Notes: a model not told the origin generated them from the letters alone. Shown: positions 9,177 through 16,703, numbered from the stretch's first letter. The stretch: DNA of 30,903 bases from JBAXRT01 sp037131065 (GCA_037131065.1 JBAXRT010000018.1:1-30903); one strand, 5' to 3'. Program-made: numbers and translations.

Positions 9177-9872
9177 TCATTTTTCGGCAAGGTAGATGGT
9201 GGCGATTCCAAAGGTCAGAACGACCTGCCGGGAATTTCCCATCCCGATCCTGGTGATTATCTCAAGAAATTGCTTTCCGGAGGGGAATTTGCTGACCGAT
9301 TCGCGAAGATAGTTATAGGCCTCGTGATGACCCGAAACAAACCAGCCTCTGTAGGGAATTGCCAACGCAGAGTAGACCCTGTATAACTGCTACTAAGGAA
9401 AGGATCCCGGGTGTGAAAACTTCAGGATCATCATCGTTCCGCCTGGCCTGAGAATGCGCCTCATCTCCCTGAGTCCCTGTTCAAGGTTCTCAAAATTCCT
9501 TACACCGAATGCTACTGTCACAGCGTCAAATGAGGAATCGGAGAAGGGGATCTTTTCAGCATCTCCCTGTTTGAGGGTAATCAGGTTTTCAAGTCCAAGC
9601 CGGGTGATCTTTTCCCGGCCCTGGGCCAGCATCTTTTCTGAAAAATCGATCCCACTGATCCTTAATGGCTTAAGGCTGGCCATGGCAATTGCCACATCTG
9701 CGGTTCCGGTAGCCACATCAAGAATTTTTTTAGGATTCTTCTCCCCCAGGATCTTTACCATTCTTTTTCTCCATGAACGGTCAATCCCCAACGAAAGGAG
9801 GTGGTTCAGGAGATCGTATCGACCCGAGATATCATCGAACATCTTCCGGATCGTAACCTTCTTTTCTGCCAT
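9177..9872 (-). pseudogene. ubiE: Menaquinone methyltransferase UbiE/MenG interrupted by two adjacent TAG codons
   Basis: Residues 1-159 are a normal class I SAM methyltransferase: MFDDISGRYDLLNHLLSLGID, LDVATGTADVA (51-61) and GVRNFENLEQGLREMRRILRPGG. After FSHPGSFP come TAG TAG (9395-9393 and 9392-9390). The same frame then continues with QLYRVYSALAIPYRGW and ends with LTFGIATIYLAEK, the family's typical C-terminus. Full length would be 231 residues, the usual size, so the two stops replace exactly two residues and there is no frameshift. The enzyme methylates demethylmenaquinone. As read, the product lacks about 70 residues. Reinitiation at the TTG at 9365 is conceivable but unsupported. 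The start lies 10 bases after the tsf terminator; porT follows. Confidence 0.85.
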
Positions 9873-9881
9873 GACAGGGTT

Positions 9882-9918
9882 AAAAAAAAGGGGATCGCCT
9901 GGTGTGCAGACAATCCCC
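9882..9918 (-). terminator. Intrinsic terminator of the rplM-rpsI-rpsB-tsf transcript
   Basis: On the minus strand a 12-bp stem (GGGGATTGTCTG / CAGGCGATCCCC, two G-T pairs, 5-base loop CACAC) is followed by eight T. It lies 22 bases past the tsf stop and just before the ubiE start. Confidence 0.92.
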
Positions 9919-9939
9919 GGAAATCATTCATCAGGTAGT

Positions 9940-10773
9940 TTATGCTCCCAGCTGGAGACGTCTGAATCCGGTCACGGCAAGGTCCTTGCCATGTTCGGCG
10001 ATATACTGACCTACGGTCTTCTTCGAATCCTTCACAAACTCCTGGTTCAACAGGGTGCTCTCCTTGAAGAACTTGTTCAGTTTGCCAACGGCGATCTTTT
10101 CAACCATCTCTTCCGGTTTCCCCTCCTGACGCGCTTGTTCCTTGCCGATCTCGATCTCGCGGTCGATAACCTCCTGGGTGACCTGATCCTTGTCAACGGC
10201 AACGGGATTCATGGCTGCAACCTGCATGGCAAGTTCCTTACCGAGTTCTGTCAGCTTCTCACCTTCGCTTTTGTTCAGCCCGAGGATGGTGGCCAGACGG
10301 TTACCGAAGTGGTTGTAGGCAAAGGTCAGGGGAGCTTCAATATACTCATAATGAGCAATCTGAATTTTCTCACCGGTCTTACCAAGCAGTTCATTCAGTT
10401 TCTCTTCCACAGTAATGTTACCCAGTTTGAGGGGCATGAGCTCGGTGGCTGTTTCGATCCGGTTTGCAATGCCGAGATCTATCAGCCCTTTGGCAAAATT
10501 CTTGAAATCATCAGTCTTTCCGACAAAATCAGTTTCGCAGTTCACCATAACGACGGCGGCATACCTTTTGTCATCAGATGTTCCTGCAACAACGAATCCT
10601 TCATTGGCATCGCGGTCGGCCCTTTTTCCTGCCACCTTCTGCCCCTTTTTGCGGAGATAATCGATGGCCTTTTCAAAATCGCCTTCGCTCTCCTGCAGTG
10701 CTTTCTTGCAGTCCATCATCCCGGCGCCGGTCATCTGGCGCAGTTTGTTGACGTCTGCTGCTGTTATATTCAT
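9940..10773 (-). CDS. tsf: Translation elongation factor Ts
   Basis: EF-Ts is the guanine nucleotide exchange factor for EF-Tu. The start at 10773 gives MNITAADVNKLRQMTGAGMMDCKKAL, the standard N-terminus; a Met one codon earlier and an open stretch upstream to 10806 are less likely. The UBA-like N-terminal domain is followed by the core with VMVNCETDFVGKTDDF, the family's TDFV motif. The protein is 277 residues, normal for the phylum. It follows rpsB, as in most bacteria, and is closed by a strong terminator. Confidence 0.96.
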   Translation of the reverse strand: MNITAADVNKLRQMTGAGMMDCKKALQESEGDFEKAIDYLRKKGQKVAGKRADRDANEGFVVAGTSDDKRYAAVVMVNCETDFVGKTDDFKNFAKGLIDLGIANRIETATELMPLKLGNITVEEKLNELLGKTGEKIQIAHYEYIEAPLTFAYNHFGNRLATILGLNKSEGEKLTELGKELAMQVAAMNPVAVDKDQVTQEVIDREIEIGKEQARQEGKPEEMVEKIAVGKLNKFFKESTLLNQEFVKDSKKTVGQYIAEHGKDLAVTGFRRLQLGA

Positions 10774-10846
10774 CATAGTATTATCTTTATAATTTATCAC
10801 TTTCATTATTTCATATCAGAAATCAGCCTGCCCAATTCTTACTTCT

Positions 10847-10889
10847 AAGTTCGAACTTTCGTTCTAACTTCTAACTTCTGACTTCTACC
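10847..10889 (-). repeat. 7-bp tandem array plus palindrome between rpsB and tsf
   Basis: The plus strand has TTCTAAC, TTCTAAC, TTCTGAC, TTCTACC (10862-10889), directly after the rpsB stop. Next to it is a perfect 12-bp palindrome, AAGTTCGAACTT (10847-10858). The array lies inside the ribosomal protein transcript. Confidence 0.8.
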
Positions 10890-10890
10890 T

Positions 10891-11826
10891 TTACTTCTTA
10901 TTGCTCTTCGCAACCGGCTTATTGATCCTCTTGCGGGCAGGTTTGTTCTTATCTTCCTCTTCTGGACTGTCAAGGCTCTTGATCTTGGGAAGTTTGGAAT
11001 CGGTAAAATCCTTTACCGGTATCTTTACTCCTTCGATCTCCTCTTCGCCTTCGATGTCGTCAAAACCTTTTCCTTCTCTGCCCTGTTCGAGATCTTCTTC
11101 GCTCCTTTCATCTTCGGCGGCTTTCTTGTCGCGGTCGAGTTTGCGTTCAACGAGTCCCTCTTCGATGGCCGAAACGATCGTCTCCATGATGATGGCGATC
11201 GATTTGGAGGCGTCATCATTGGCAGGGATCGGGAAATCAACGGTACGCGGGTCTGAATTGGTATCGACGATGGCAAAGGTCGGGATGTTAAGCTTCCTGG
11301 CCTCTGCAAGCGCGATGTGCTCTTTCAGGATATCTACGATGAAGATAGCGGCCGGCAGACGGTTCAAGTCGGCAATGGAACCGAGGTTCTTCTCGAGCTT
11401 GGCTCGTTCACGGGTAATGGTAAGACGCTCTTTCTTTGAAAGGTTCGTATACGAGGGACTGCTCATCAGCTTATCGATCGAAATCATTTTTCGTACCGCC
11501 TTGCGGATAGTGGCAAAATTGGTGAGCATACCACCGGGCCAACGTTCGGTAACGTAGGGCATATTGATATGACGGATCTTTTCGGAAACGATCTCCTTGG
11601 CCTGTTTCTTGGTGGCAACAAAGAGGATCTTCTTCCCCGACTTGGCGATCTGTTTCAGGGCAGCGGCTGCCTCGTCGATCTTCGCCATGGTCTTGTAAAG
11701 ATCAATGATATGGATCCCGTTCCTTTCCATGAAGATGTAAGGAGCCATTGCAGGGTTCCATTTTCTTCTCAGGTGCCCGAAATGAACACCGGCTTCTAAT
11801 AAGGTATCAAAATTAGTTCTTGGCAT
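10891..11826 (-). CDS. rpsB: 30S ribosomal protein S2
   Basis: S2 binds the small subunit between head and body and is needed for S1 assembly. The core is typical: LEAGVHFGHLRRKWNPAMAPYIF, VTERWPGGMLTNFATI, PAAIFIVDILKEHIALAEARKLNIP and VDTNSDP. The core ends near residue 230. The last 80 or so residues form a low-complexity tail, first acidic (EDERSEEDLEQGREG) and then lysine-rich, ending KPVAKSNKK. At 311 residues it is longer than the usual 230-280. It follows rpsI by 27 bases. Confidence 0.97.
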   Translation of the reverse strand: MPRTNFDTLLEAGVHFGHLRRKWNPAMAPYIFMERNGIHIIDLYKTMAKIDEAAAALKQIAKSGKKILFVATKKQAKEIVSEKIRHINMPYVTERWPGGMLTNFATIRKAVRKMISIDKLMSSPSYTNLSKKERLTITRERAKLEKNLGSIADLNRLPAAIFIVDILKEHIALAEARKLNIPTFAIVDTNSDPRTVDFPIPANDDASKSIAIIMETIVSAIEEGLVERKLDRDKKAAEDERSEEDLEQGREGKGFDDIEGEEEIEGVKIPVKDFTDSKLPKIKSLDSPEEEDKNKPARKRINKPVAKSNKK

Positions 11827-11853
11827 AACCTTGTTTTGTCTATTCTGAAAATA

Positions 11854-12240
11854 TTAACGTTTGCTAAACTGGAATCTTTTACGGGCTTTTTTCTGTCCGA
11901 ATTTCTTACGTTCCACCATCCTCGGGTCGCGCATGAGCAGCCCCTTGGCCTTTAAGGCAGGACGGTGTTCTTCGTTGATCTGGCACAGGGCGCGCGAAAT
12001 GGCAAGTGCAAGCGCTTCTGCCTGACCGCGGATACCTCCGCCGTCGAGGTTCACCTTTACATCGTATTTTCCGGCTGTGCTTGTTGTCTCAAAGGGCTCT
12101 GTCACTTTGAACTGCAGGATCGGGGTTGGGAAATAATCCTTGTAATCGCGGTTGTTTACCGTGATGGCACCATTACCATCCTTAAGATAGATCCTTGCTA
12201 CGGCAGTTTTTCTCCTGCCAAGGGTGTTAATTATTTCCAT
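11854..12240 (-). CDS. rpsI: 30S ribosomal protein S9
   Basis: A 128-residue S9 with LGRRKTAVARIYLKDGNG at the start, GGGIRGQAEALALAISRAL in the middle and the basic C-terminal tail KKARKRFQFSKR, whose end reaches the P-site tRNA in the ribosome. The start is one base from the rplM stop, so the two are surely co-translated in one operon. Confidence 0.98.
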   Translation of the reverse strand: MEIINTLGRRKTAVARIYLKDGNGAITVNNRDYKDYFPTPILQFKVTEPFETTSTAGKYDVKVNLDGGGIRGQAEALALAISRALCQINEEHRPALKAKGLLMRDPRMVERKKFGQKKARKRFQFSKR

Positions 12241-12241
12241 A

Positions 12242-12697
12242 TTATTTGATTGATGTTAAAGTGATCATTTTGGGTTGCTGAGCCTGGTGCGGATGGTCCG
12301 GACCGGCATAAACATAAAGATTACGGAACAGTGCGCGGCCAAGCCGGTTCTTTGGGAGCATTCCCCTGATGGCTTTCTCAACCACGGCACCTGGTTTTTT
12401 CCTCATAAGTTCGACCGGCGTGATCTCCTTCTGTCCTCCGGGGTAGCCGGAATGGCTCAGGTAGATCTTGTCGGTGATTTTCTTCCCCGTGAGAAGGATC
12501 TTCTCAGCATTGATGATGATGACATTGTCACCACAATCGACATGGGGTGTATAGTTGGTCTTCAGTTTGCCCCTCAGCAGACGGGCAGCTTTGGTAGCCA
12601 GTCTTCCCAGCACCTGGTTCTCAGCGTCGATCAGCACCCACTCCTTTTTTGCGGTGGCTGCATTTGCGCTGATGGTCTTGTAACTTAACGTATCCAT
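12242..12697 (-). CDS. rplM: 50S ribosomal protein L13
   Basis: A 151-residue L13, an early assembly protein of the large subunit. Motifs: WVLIDAENQVLGRLATKAARLLRGK, YTPHVDCGDNVIIINAEKI, and KAIRGMLPKNRLGR. It is the first gene of the rplM-rpsI-rpsB-tsf transcript and has a clear promoter about 50 bases upstream. Confidence 0.98.
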   Translation of the reverse strand: MDTLSYKTISANAATAKKEWVLIDAENQVLGRLATKAARLLRGKLKTNYTPHVDCGDNVIIINAEKILLTGKKITDKIYLSHSGYPGGQKEITPVELMRKKPGAVVEKAIRGMLPKNRLGRALFRNLYVYAGPDHPHQAQQPKMITLTSIK

Positions 12698-12747
12698 TGA
12701 TTTAAAGTTTCTTGATTTTTGAATCCTCTTCTTATCAAAAAGGGGTG

Positions 12748-12778
12748 CAAAGATACCCCCTTCTTTTGAATCTGCAAA
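12748..12778 (-). promoter_or_regulatory. Promoter of the rplM-rpsI-rpsB-tsf operon
   Basis: On the minus strand TTTG (12778-12775), a 19-base spacer and TATCTTTG (12755-12748) match the Bacteroidota sigma-ABfr consensus exactly. The leader would be about 45 bases. A short inverted repeat (GGGGT / ACCCC, 12742-12759) overlaps the -7 element. Confidence 0.75.
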
Positions 12779-12863
12779 GCAAAGCAGCGATGAAAATATA
12801 GAAATTTCACATTATCCTTTATTTTATTACAATATTTTGTATTTTTATCCTTTATTTTGTATC

Positions 12864-14216
12864 ATGATACAGAGGACAATATTTGGTTACCTCGATGAAC
12901 TGGCCTTCCGGGCAACTTCTGTACCGCTGCTCCTCACAGGCGCCAGGCAGACCGGTAAAGCCTTCGCTATCCTGCAGCTCTCACGGAAATTCAGCCAGGT
13001 CATCCATATCAGACTGGATGATCCAAAATGGCAGAACTTTTTCCTTGCAAATGATCCGCCGGAAGAGGTACTTTCGGGACTGTTCTATCTTAACGGCAAG
13101 TCACCGGCCGTCAAACGTACGCTTCTTTTCCTGGAAGAGATCCAGGAATCCCCTTTAGCCATAAGGTTTGTAAAGAACCTTCACTCCCCCGGGACCGGAC
13201 TCTTCATTGCAGCAACCTCTTCCCGCCTTACCCCTGGTCTGGAATCGTGGCCAGAAGGAAGAGAGGGTACTCCGGGCCGACTGAACATCTTTCCCTGCAC
13301 CTTCTCCGAATTTCTTGGATCCCTGGAGGATCCTGAACTGGAAAAAGGTTACCGCGAGGTTCCGATCCCCGCCTTCATGAGGGAAAAGCTGATGAAAAAG
13401 TTTCACCTCTACACCCTGACAGGAGGGATGCCCGAGATCCTTCAGAGATATCAAGAGGATCACCATCTTTCAGGACTGAAGACCATGTTTGACAAGATTC
13501 TTGAAAATCAGACCACGTGGGCGCTCCGGGATATCAAACCGGAAACACGGGGAATGATGACCGGATTCATTCTCCAGAACGCATTCCCCTATGCGGCAAC
13601 CAGGATAAAATTCAGCGATTTCGGGAATGCTCCCTACCGGAGCCGTGAAATGGGAGAAACCTTCCGGCGCCTTGAAAGTCTCATGCTGCTGAAACTTATT
13701 TATCCCTCCACCGCGACTAGTCTTCCGGCTGTTCCCGATACCGGCCGCTTCCCCCGTCTTCACATTCCCGACACCGGGATGGTCAGCCATTTCTCGGGAA
13801 TCCAGAAAGAGTTGTATCATCCGGCGGATATGAATGTGCTTTTCGGGGGACAGATCGCCCGCCAGGTGGTTGGACAGGAACTCAGGGCAGTCGGTACTCA
13901 GGCCGGTGATCTTCATTTCTGGGTCCGCCCGAAACTCCAGTCGACCGCCGAGGTGGATTTCCTTGTAAAATATCATAAAATGGTGATCCCAGTGGAGGTC
14001 AAATCGGGGGAGCCCGGCAGGCTGAGATCACTTCACCAGTTCATGGACGAAGCTCCCCACCCTTTTGCCGTGCGTCTTTACACGGGGCCTGTCTCCATCC
14101 AGCAGACCAGTACGATCCGGGGTAAAAAATTTTTCCTGATGAGCCTTCCATACTTCCTTGCCGGAAGGATCAACGAACACCTCGACGGCTTCATCAAATT
14201 TGTGAATGCCGTGTAG
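12864..14216 (+). CDS. AAA-type ATPase with DUF4143-like C-terminal domain, degenerate P-loop
   Basis: The start ATG at 12864 gives MIQRTIFGYLDEL, the usual N-terminus of this family; the frame is open nine codons further upstream. The protein has 450 residues. The P-loop reads GARQTGKA (26-33), where members normally end GK[ST]; the Mg-binding Thr/Ser is Ala. The Walker B-like strand is LLFLEEIQ (87-94) in place of LIFIDEIQ. A sensor-like region ATSSRLTP and the family's FPCTFSEFLGS follow. The C-terminal half ends with VDFLVKYHKMVIPVEVKSG, a PD-(D/E)xK-like motif. The cellular role of this family is unknown. ATP hydrolysis is doubtful here. It may be ancestral and decaying, or a nucleotide-binding-only form. 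Confidence 0.85.
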   Translation: MIQRTIFGYLDELAFRATSVPLLLTGARQTGKAFAILQLSRKFSQVIHIRLDDPKWQNFFLANDPPEEVLSGLFYLNGKSPAVKRTLLFLEEIQESPLAIRFVKNLHSPGTGLFIAATSSRLTPGLESWPEGREGTPGRLNIFPCTFSEFLGSLEDPELEKGYREVPIPAFMREKLMKKFHLYTLTGGMPEILQRYQEDHHLSGLKTMFDKILENQTTWALRDIKPETRGMMTGFILQNAFPYAATRIKFSDFGNAPYRSREMGETFRRLESLMLLKLIYPSTATSLPAVPDTGRFPRLHIPDTGMVSHFSGIQKELYHPADMNVLFGGQIARQVVGQELRAVGTQAGDLHFWVRPKLQSTAEVDFLVKYHKMVIPVEVKSGEPGRLRSLHQFMDEAPHPFAVRLYTGPVSIQQTSTIRGKKFFLMSLPYFLAGRINEHLDGFIKFVNAV

Positions 14217-14257
14217 GAAAATTCAATTATTATTGTATATTTATAAAAAAAACGGGA

Positions 14258-14503
14258 ATGAATGCACTTCAGACTTTTTCCATCCTGATTGAACTTGCCA
14301 TCGCCATCCTGGGAGTCACAATCTGGCTTCAGAAGAAGAAGGCCTATGGCGGATTTCTCTTCCTGACCTTCGCTATCTACGTTTTCTATGACCTCGCTCG
14401 CCTCTGGGCACTGAGTGTCCCGGAACTTATCCTCAGGATCTCCTTTGCAATCGCCACCCTTTCCATGCTGATCGCCGTTTGGCGCCTTTACAAGGCAGAC
14501 TGA
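14258..14503 (+). CDS. Small membrane protein, unknown function
   Basis: An 81-residue protein with three predicted membrane segments: about 5-23, 30-50 and 56-75. A KKK patch after the first segment suggests that loop faces the cytoplasm. It starts 41 bases after the DUF4143-type gene and ends 39 bases before a T9SS cargo gene. I recognise no family. The even hydrophobic pattern and the fit between same-strand neighbours support a real gene. Confidence 0.65.
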   Translation: MNALQTFSILIELAIAILGVTIWLQKKKAYGGFLFLTFAIYVFYDLARLWALSVPELILRISFAIATLSMLIAVWRLYKAD

Positions 14504-14542
14504 ACCATTCCTTAACTAAATTCAACTGAAATCCAAAATACA

Positions 14543-15505
14543 ATGAAAGCAATTATTTTCCTGGTCCTTGCTTCTTTCGTGCTCAGGGCCGGGGCACAGG
14601 ACCTGAATTACACTCCTCAGGACAGCATTTTTTTTGAGTACAACACGATGCCTCTTTCCCTGGATCCTTCACCAGGCAACCTTTGGCAGACCGGAATACC
14701 GCACAAGACCTGGCTCGACCAGGCCTACTCCCCTCCGATGGCTATCATTACCGACACGATGAACCCATATCCTGCTGGAAATACATCCTCCTTCACCTTT
14801 GTGATCGATTCAAATTCGATCTACCCCTGGTCTGGCAGACTTGCCACCTATCTCTCCTTCATCCATAAATTCGATACCGACACCATCAGCGATTACGGGA
14901 TAATCGAAGCCTCGATCGACGGAGGCGTTACCTGGTGCGACCTTTCGGAACCCTGGTGCCTTGAAGGGTATCTGGGCGGTCCCTCCTGGTGGGAATCCGA
15001 CTCCTCCCTCACCTCCCATCAGTGTTATCCCCATCTTCAGAAAATCAGCGGCAGATCCGACGGATGGATCTTCTCAAGATTCCATATCGACTATGCAATC
15101 AGCAAAATAAATGATTCTGAATTTCCTGCAGACAGCATCATGATCAGGTTTACTTTTAAAAGCAGTAATAATGCAACGGGCCATGAGGGGTGGCTGATCG
15201 ACAATATCATCATCGGTGTCTGCGATATATATGTTTCAACGACAACCTTTGAAAAACCTGATTATTCCATTAATATCAGCCCGAACCCGCTTGTTGACAG
15301 GTCGGTTTTAAAATTTCCGGATGAAAAATTCCAGAAGCCGGATATCACGATCTATGATGCAACCGGGAGAAAAATCCGGACCATTTCCGGGAAACAGGGA
15401 GATGCAATCCAGCTTTTAAAGGAAGATTTTGCCCCCGGGATATATTTTGTGAAAATTAAGTCATCTGAGGCGAAACCCGTTTACGGGAAGTTTCTTGTTC
15501 AATAG
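14543..15505 (+). CDS. Secreted protein with T9SS type A sorting domain
   Basis: A 320-residue protein with a signal peptide (MKAIIFLVLASFVLRAGAQ). The body (about 25-235) has a lectin-like or MAM-like beta-sandwich feel, with the motif GHEGWLIDNIIIG that often closes such folds in secreted Bacteroidota proteins. The last 75 residues are a T9SS type A sorting domain: INISPNPLVDRSVLKF, ITIYDATGRKI, LKEDFAPGIYFVKI. It should cross the inner membrane by Sec and the outer membrane by T9SS. No catalytic motif is seen, so the function is unknown. Confidence 0.85.
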   Translation: MKAIIFLVLASFVLRAGAQDLNYTPQDSIFFEYNTMPLSLDPSPGNLWQTGIPHKTWLDQAYSPPMAIITDTMNPYPAGNTSSFTFVIDSNSIYPWSGRLATYLSFIHKFDTDTISDYGIIEASIDGGVTWCDLSEPWCLEGYLGGPSWWESDSSLTSHQCYPHLQKISGRSDGWIFSRFHIDYAISKINDSEFPADSIMIRFTFKSSNNATGHEGWLIDNIIIGVCDIYVSTTTFEKPDYSINISPNPLVDRSVLKFPDEKFQKPDITIYDATGRKIRTISGKQGDAIQLLKEDFAPGIYFVKIKSSEAKPVYGKFLVQ

Positions 15506-15544
15506 ACCTGACACCAATAGATAATCTCAACCCAACTTCAACCC

Positions 15545-15568
15545 CTATCCTCCTATCTTCCTATCCTC
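15545..15568 (+). repeat. 8-bp tandem array (CTATCCTC family) upstream of gldA
   Basis: Three units: CTATCCTC, CTATCTTC, CTATCCTC. The same family, in the same orientation relative to the downstream gene, lies upstream of ddl (24550-24581). Confidence 0.8.
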
Positions 15569-15585
15569 CATTCACCAATTTTATG

Positions 15586-15593
15586 TAATTTCG
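15586..15593 (+). promoter_or_regulatory. Possible -7 element of gldA
   Basis: TAATTTCG differs at one base from TAnnTTTG and lies 18 bases before the start codon. The -33 position falls at the end of the 8-bp array and has no TTG. Confidence 0.3.
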
Positions 15594-15611
15594 TGCCCTC
15601 ATAGGATAGTA

Positions 15612-16610
15612 ATGTCGATCAGTGTAAGGAATATTGTCAAATTATACGGAACACAGAAGGCGCTGGATTCCGTTTCAGTTGAAATCAAGCCAGGTGAGGT
15701 CGTTGGGCTTCTCGGACCCAACGGAGCAGGAAAGAGCACCCTGATGAAGATCCTGACCTGCTTTATTCCCCCTACCTCGGGAGAGGCCTCCGTTTGCGGA
15801 TTTGACATTCTTGAACAATCTATCGAGATAAGGAAAAAAGTGGGTTACCTGCCCGAGAACAATCCCCTTTACCTGGATCTGTACGTAAGGGAATTTTTAC
15901 GGTTTATTGCAGGGATCAACCACACTAAAATCAGAAATCAGAAATCAGAAATCAGAACCGGAGCGAAGCGGAGCTCGGTGGAGCCAAATTCGAAATTGGA
16001 GATCGGAAAATCGAAAATCGAAAATCGTATCTCGGAAATTATTGCGCTGACCGGGCTGGAGGCAGAACAGCATAAGAAGATCGGTGCGCTGTCACGCGGA
16101 TACCGCCAGCGCGTTGGCCTGGCCCAGGTGCTGATCCATGATCCCGAAGTCCTCATCCTCGATGAGCCAACCTCGGGACTTGACCCCAACCAGCTGCTGG
16201 ATATCCGCACGCTCATCCAGTCGATCGGCAAGGAGAAGACGGTGATCATGTCGACCCACATCATGCAGGAGGTAGAGGCCATTTGCAACAGGGCGATCAT
16301 CATTCATAAGGGAAAGATCATTGCCGACGACACAACAAGGAACCTGCAGCATCTCTCCTCTTCCCGTAATGTCATCCGTGTCGAATTCAACTCCCCAGTC
16401 GGTGAAGCATTACTGAAAAAGATTGCTGGGGTGGCCAGGGTCGTGAAACAAGGAGCCACTGCAAACCATTGGCAGCTGGAGTCGGAAGCAGGAGAGGATA
16501 TCCGTGAAGAGGTCTTTAATTTTGCCGTAGGGCAGGGACTCACAGTCCTTTCGATGCAGCGCGAAGAACAAAAACTTGAGGAGGTTTTCCAGGAGCTGAC
16601 AAAAAATTAA
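15612..16610 (+). CDS. gldA: ABC transporter ATP-binding protein, GldA type, with an in-frame repeat insertion
   Basis: An ABC ATPase with Walker A GPNGAGKST (about 34-42), the Q-loop region VGYLPENNPLYLDLYVREFL, signature LSRGYRQRVGLAQ, Walker B VLILDEPTSGLDPNQ and H-loop STHIMQEVEAICNRA. The PENNPLY and DPNQL patterns match GldA of Flavobacterium gliding systems, where GldA works with permeases GldF and GldG; no permease gene is adjacent. It has 332 residues against about 298 for GldA. The extra ~34 residues (about 106-139, low complexity, with NQKSEIR and KSKIENR) are encoded exactly by 7-bp tandem arrays at 15928-16027. The frame stays open and both flanks align with the family, so the gene may still work. 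Followed by metK on its own promoter. Confidence 0.9.
   Translation: MSISVRNIVKLYGTQKALDSVSVEIKPGEVVGLLGPNGAGKSTLMKILTCFIPPTSGEASVCGFDILEQSIEIRKKVGYLPENNPLYLDLYVREFLRFIAGINHTKIRNQKSEIRTGAKRSSVEPNSKLEIGKSKIENRISEIIALTGLEAEQHKKIGALSRGYRQRVGLAQVLIHDPEVLILDEPTSGLDPNQLLDIRTLIQSIGKEKTVIMSTHIMQEVEAICNRAIIIHKGKIIADDTTRNLQHLSSSRNVIRVEFNSPVGEALLKKIAGVARVVKQGATANHWQLESEAGEDIREEVFNFAVGQGLTVLSMQREEQKLEEVFQELTKN
15928..16027 (+). repeat. Composite 7-bp tandem array inserted within gldA
   Basis: Four units of AAATCAG (15928-15955), a GC-rich spacer of about 30 bases built on GGAGC/GAAGC steps (15956-15985), then six degenerate units ending AAAATCG three times (15986-16027). The insertion is about 100 bases and keeps the gldA frame. 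Confidence 0.92.
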
Positions 16611-16614
16611 GTCT

Positions 16615-16645
16615 CTTGCCGGATTTAAATATTTTAGTAATTTTG
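16615..16645 (+). promoter_or_regulatory. Promoter of metK
   Basis: CTTG (16615-16618), a 19-base spacer and TAATTTTG (16638-16645) fit the Bacteroidota promoter consensus. Transcription would start near 16650-16653, just before the riboswitch-like element. Confidence 0.72.
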
Positions 16646-16654
16646 CCGTTGATG

Positions 16655-16703
16655 AGTGGACAGATTTGATTGATTGCAACCACTGGAAAAAATGCTAAAA
16701 ACT
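16655..16703 (+). ncRNA. SAM-II-like riboswitch upstream of metK
   Basis: The element has the SAM-II layout. P1 pairs AGTGG (16655-16659) with CCACT (16680-16684). The loop carries ATTT, then GATTGCAA before the 3' strand of P1. An A-rich linker leads to GCTAAAAA (16694-16701), which forms the pseudoknot (GC pairing with GC, U facing U at the ligand site). These match the published SAM-II aptamer order AUUU, UUGCAA, GCUAAAAA. It sits at the predicted 5' end of the metK mRNA, so SAM would control the enzyme that makes it. The linker is about two bases shorter than in the solved structure. Confidence 0.75.

Noticed and set aside
9177..9365. A separate 62-residue gene downstream of ubiE
   Set aside because: It is the C-terminus of UbiE in the same frame, and its only start is a TTG in the middle of the conserved region.
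9390..9395. TAG as a reassigned sense codon in this genome
   Set aside because: Genes such as the hexosaminidase, the DUF4143-type gene, the T9SS gene at 14543 and rluD all end in TAG, and readthrough of these would not give family-like sequence.
9401..9412. CCCGGGATCC next to the ubiE stops as a cloning polylinker remnant
   Set aside because: It encodes HPGS in the family's expected HPxxFP position, so it fits the native gene; the restriction sites look like chance.
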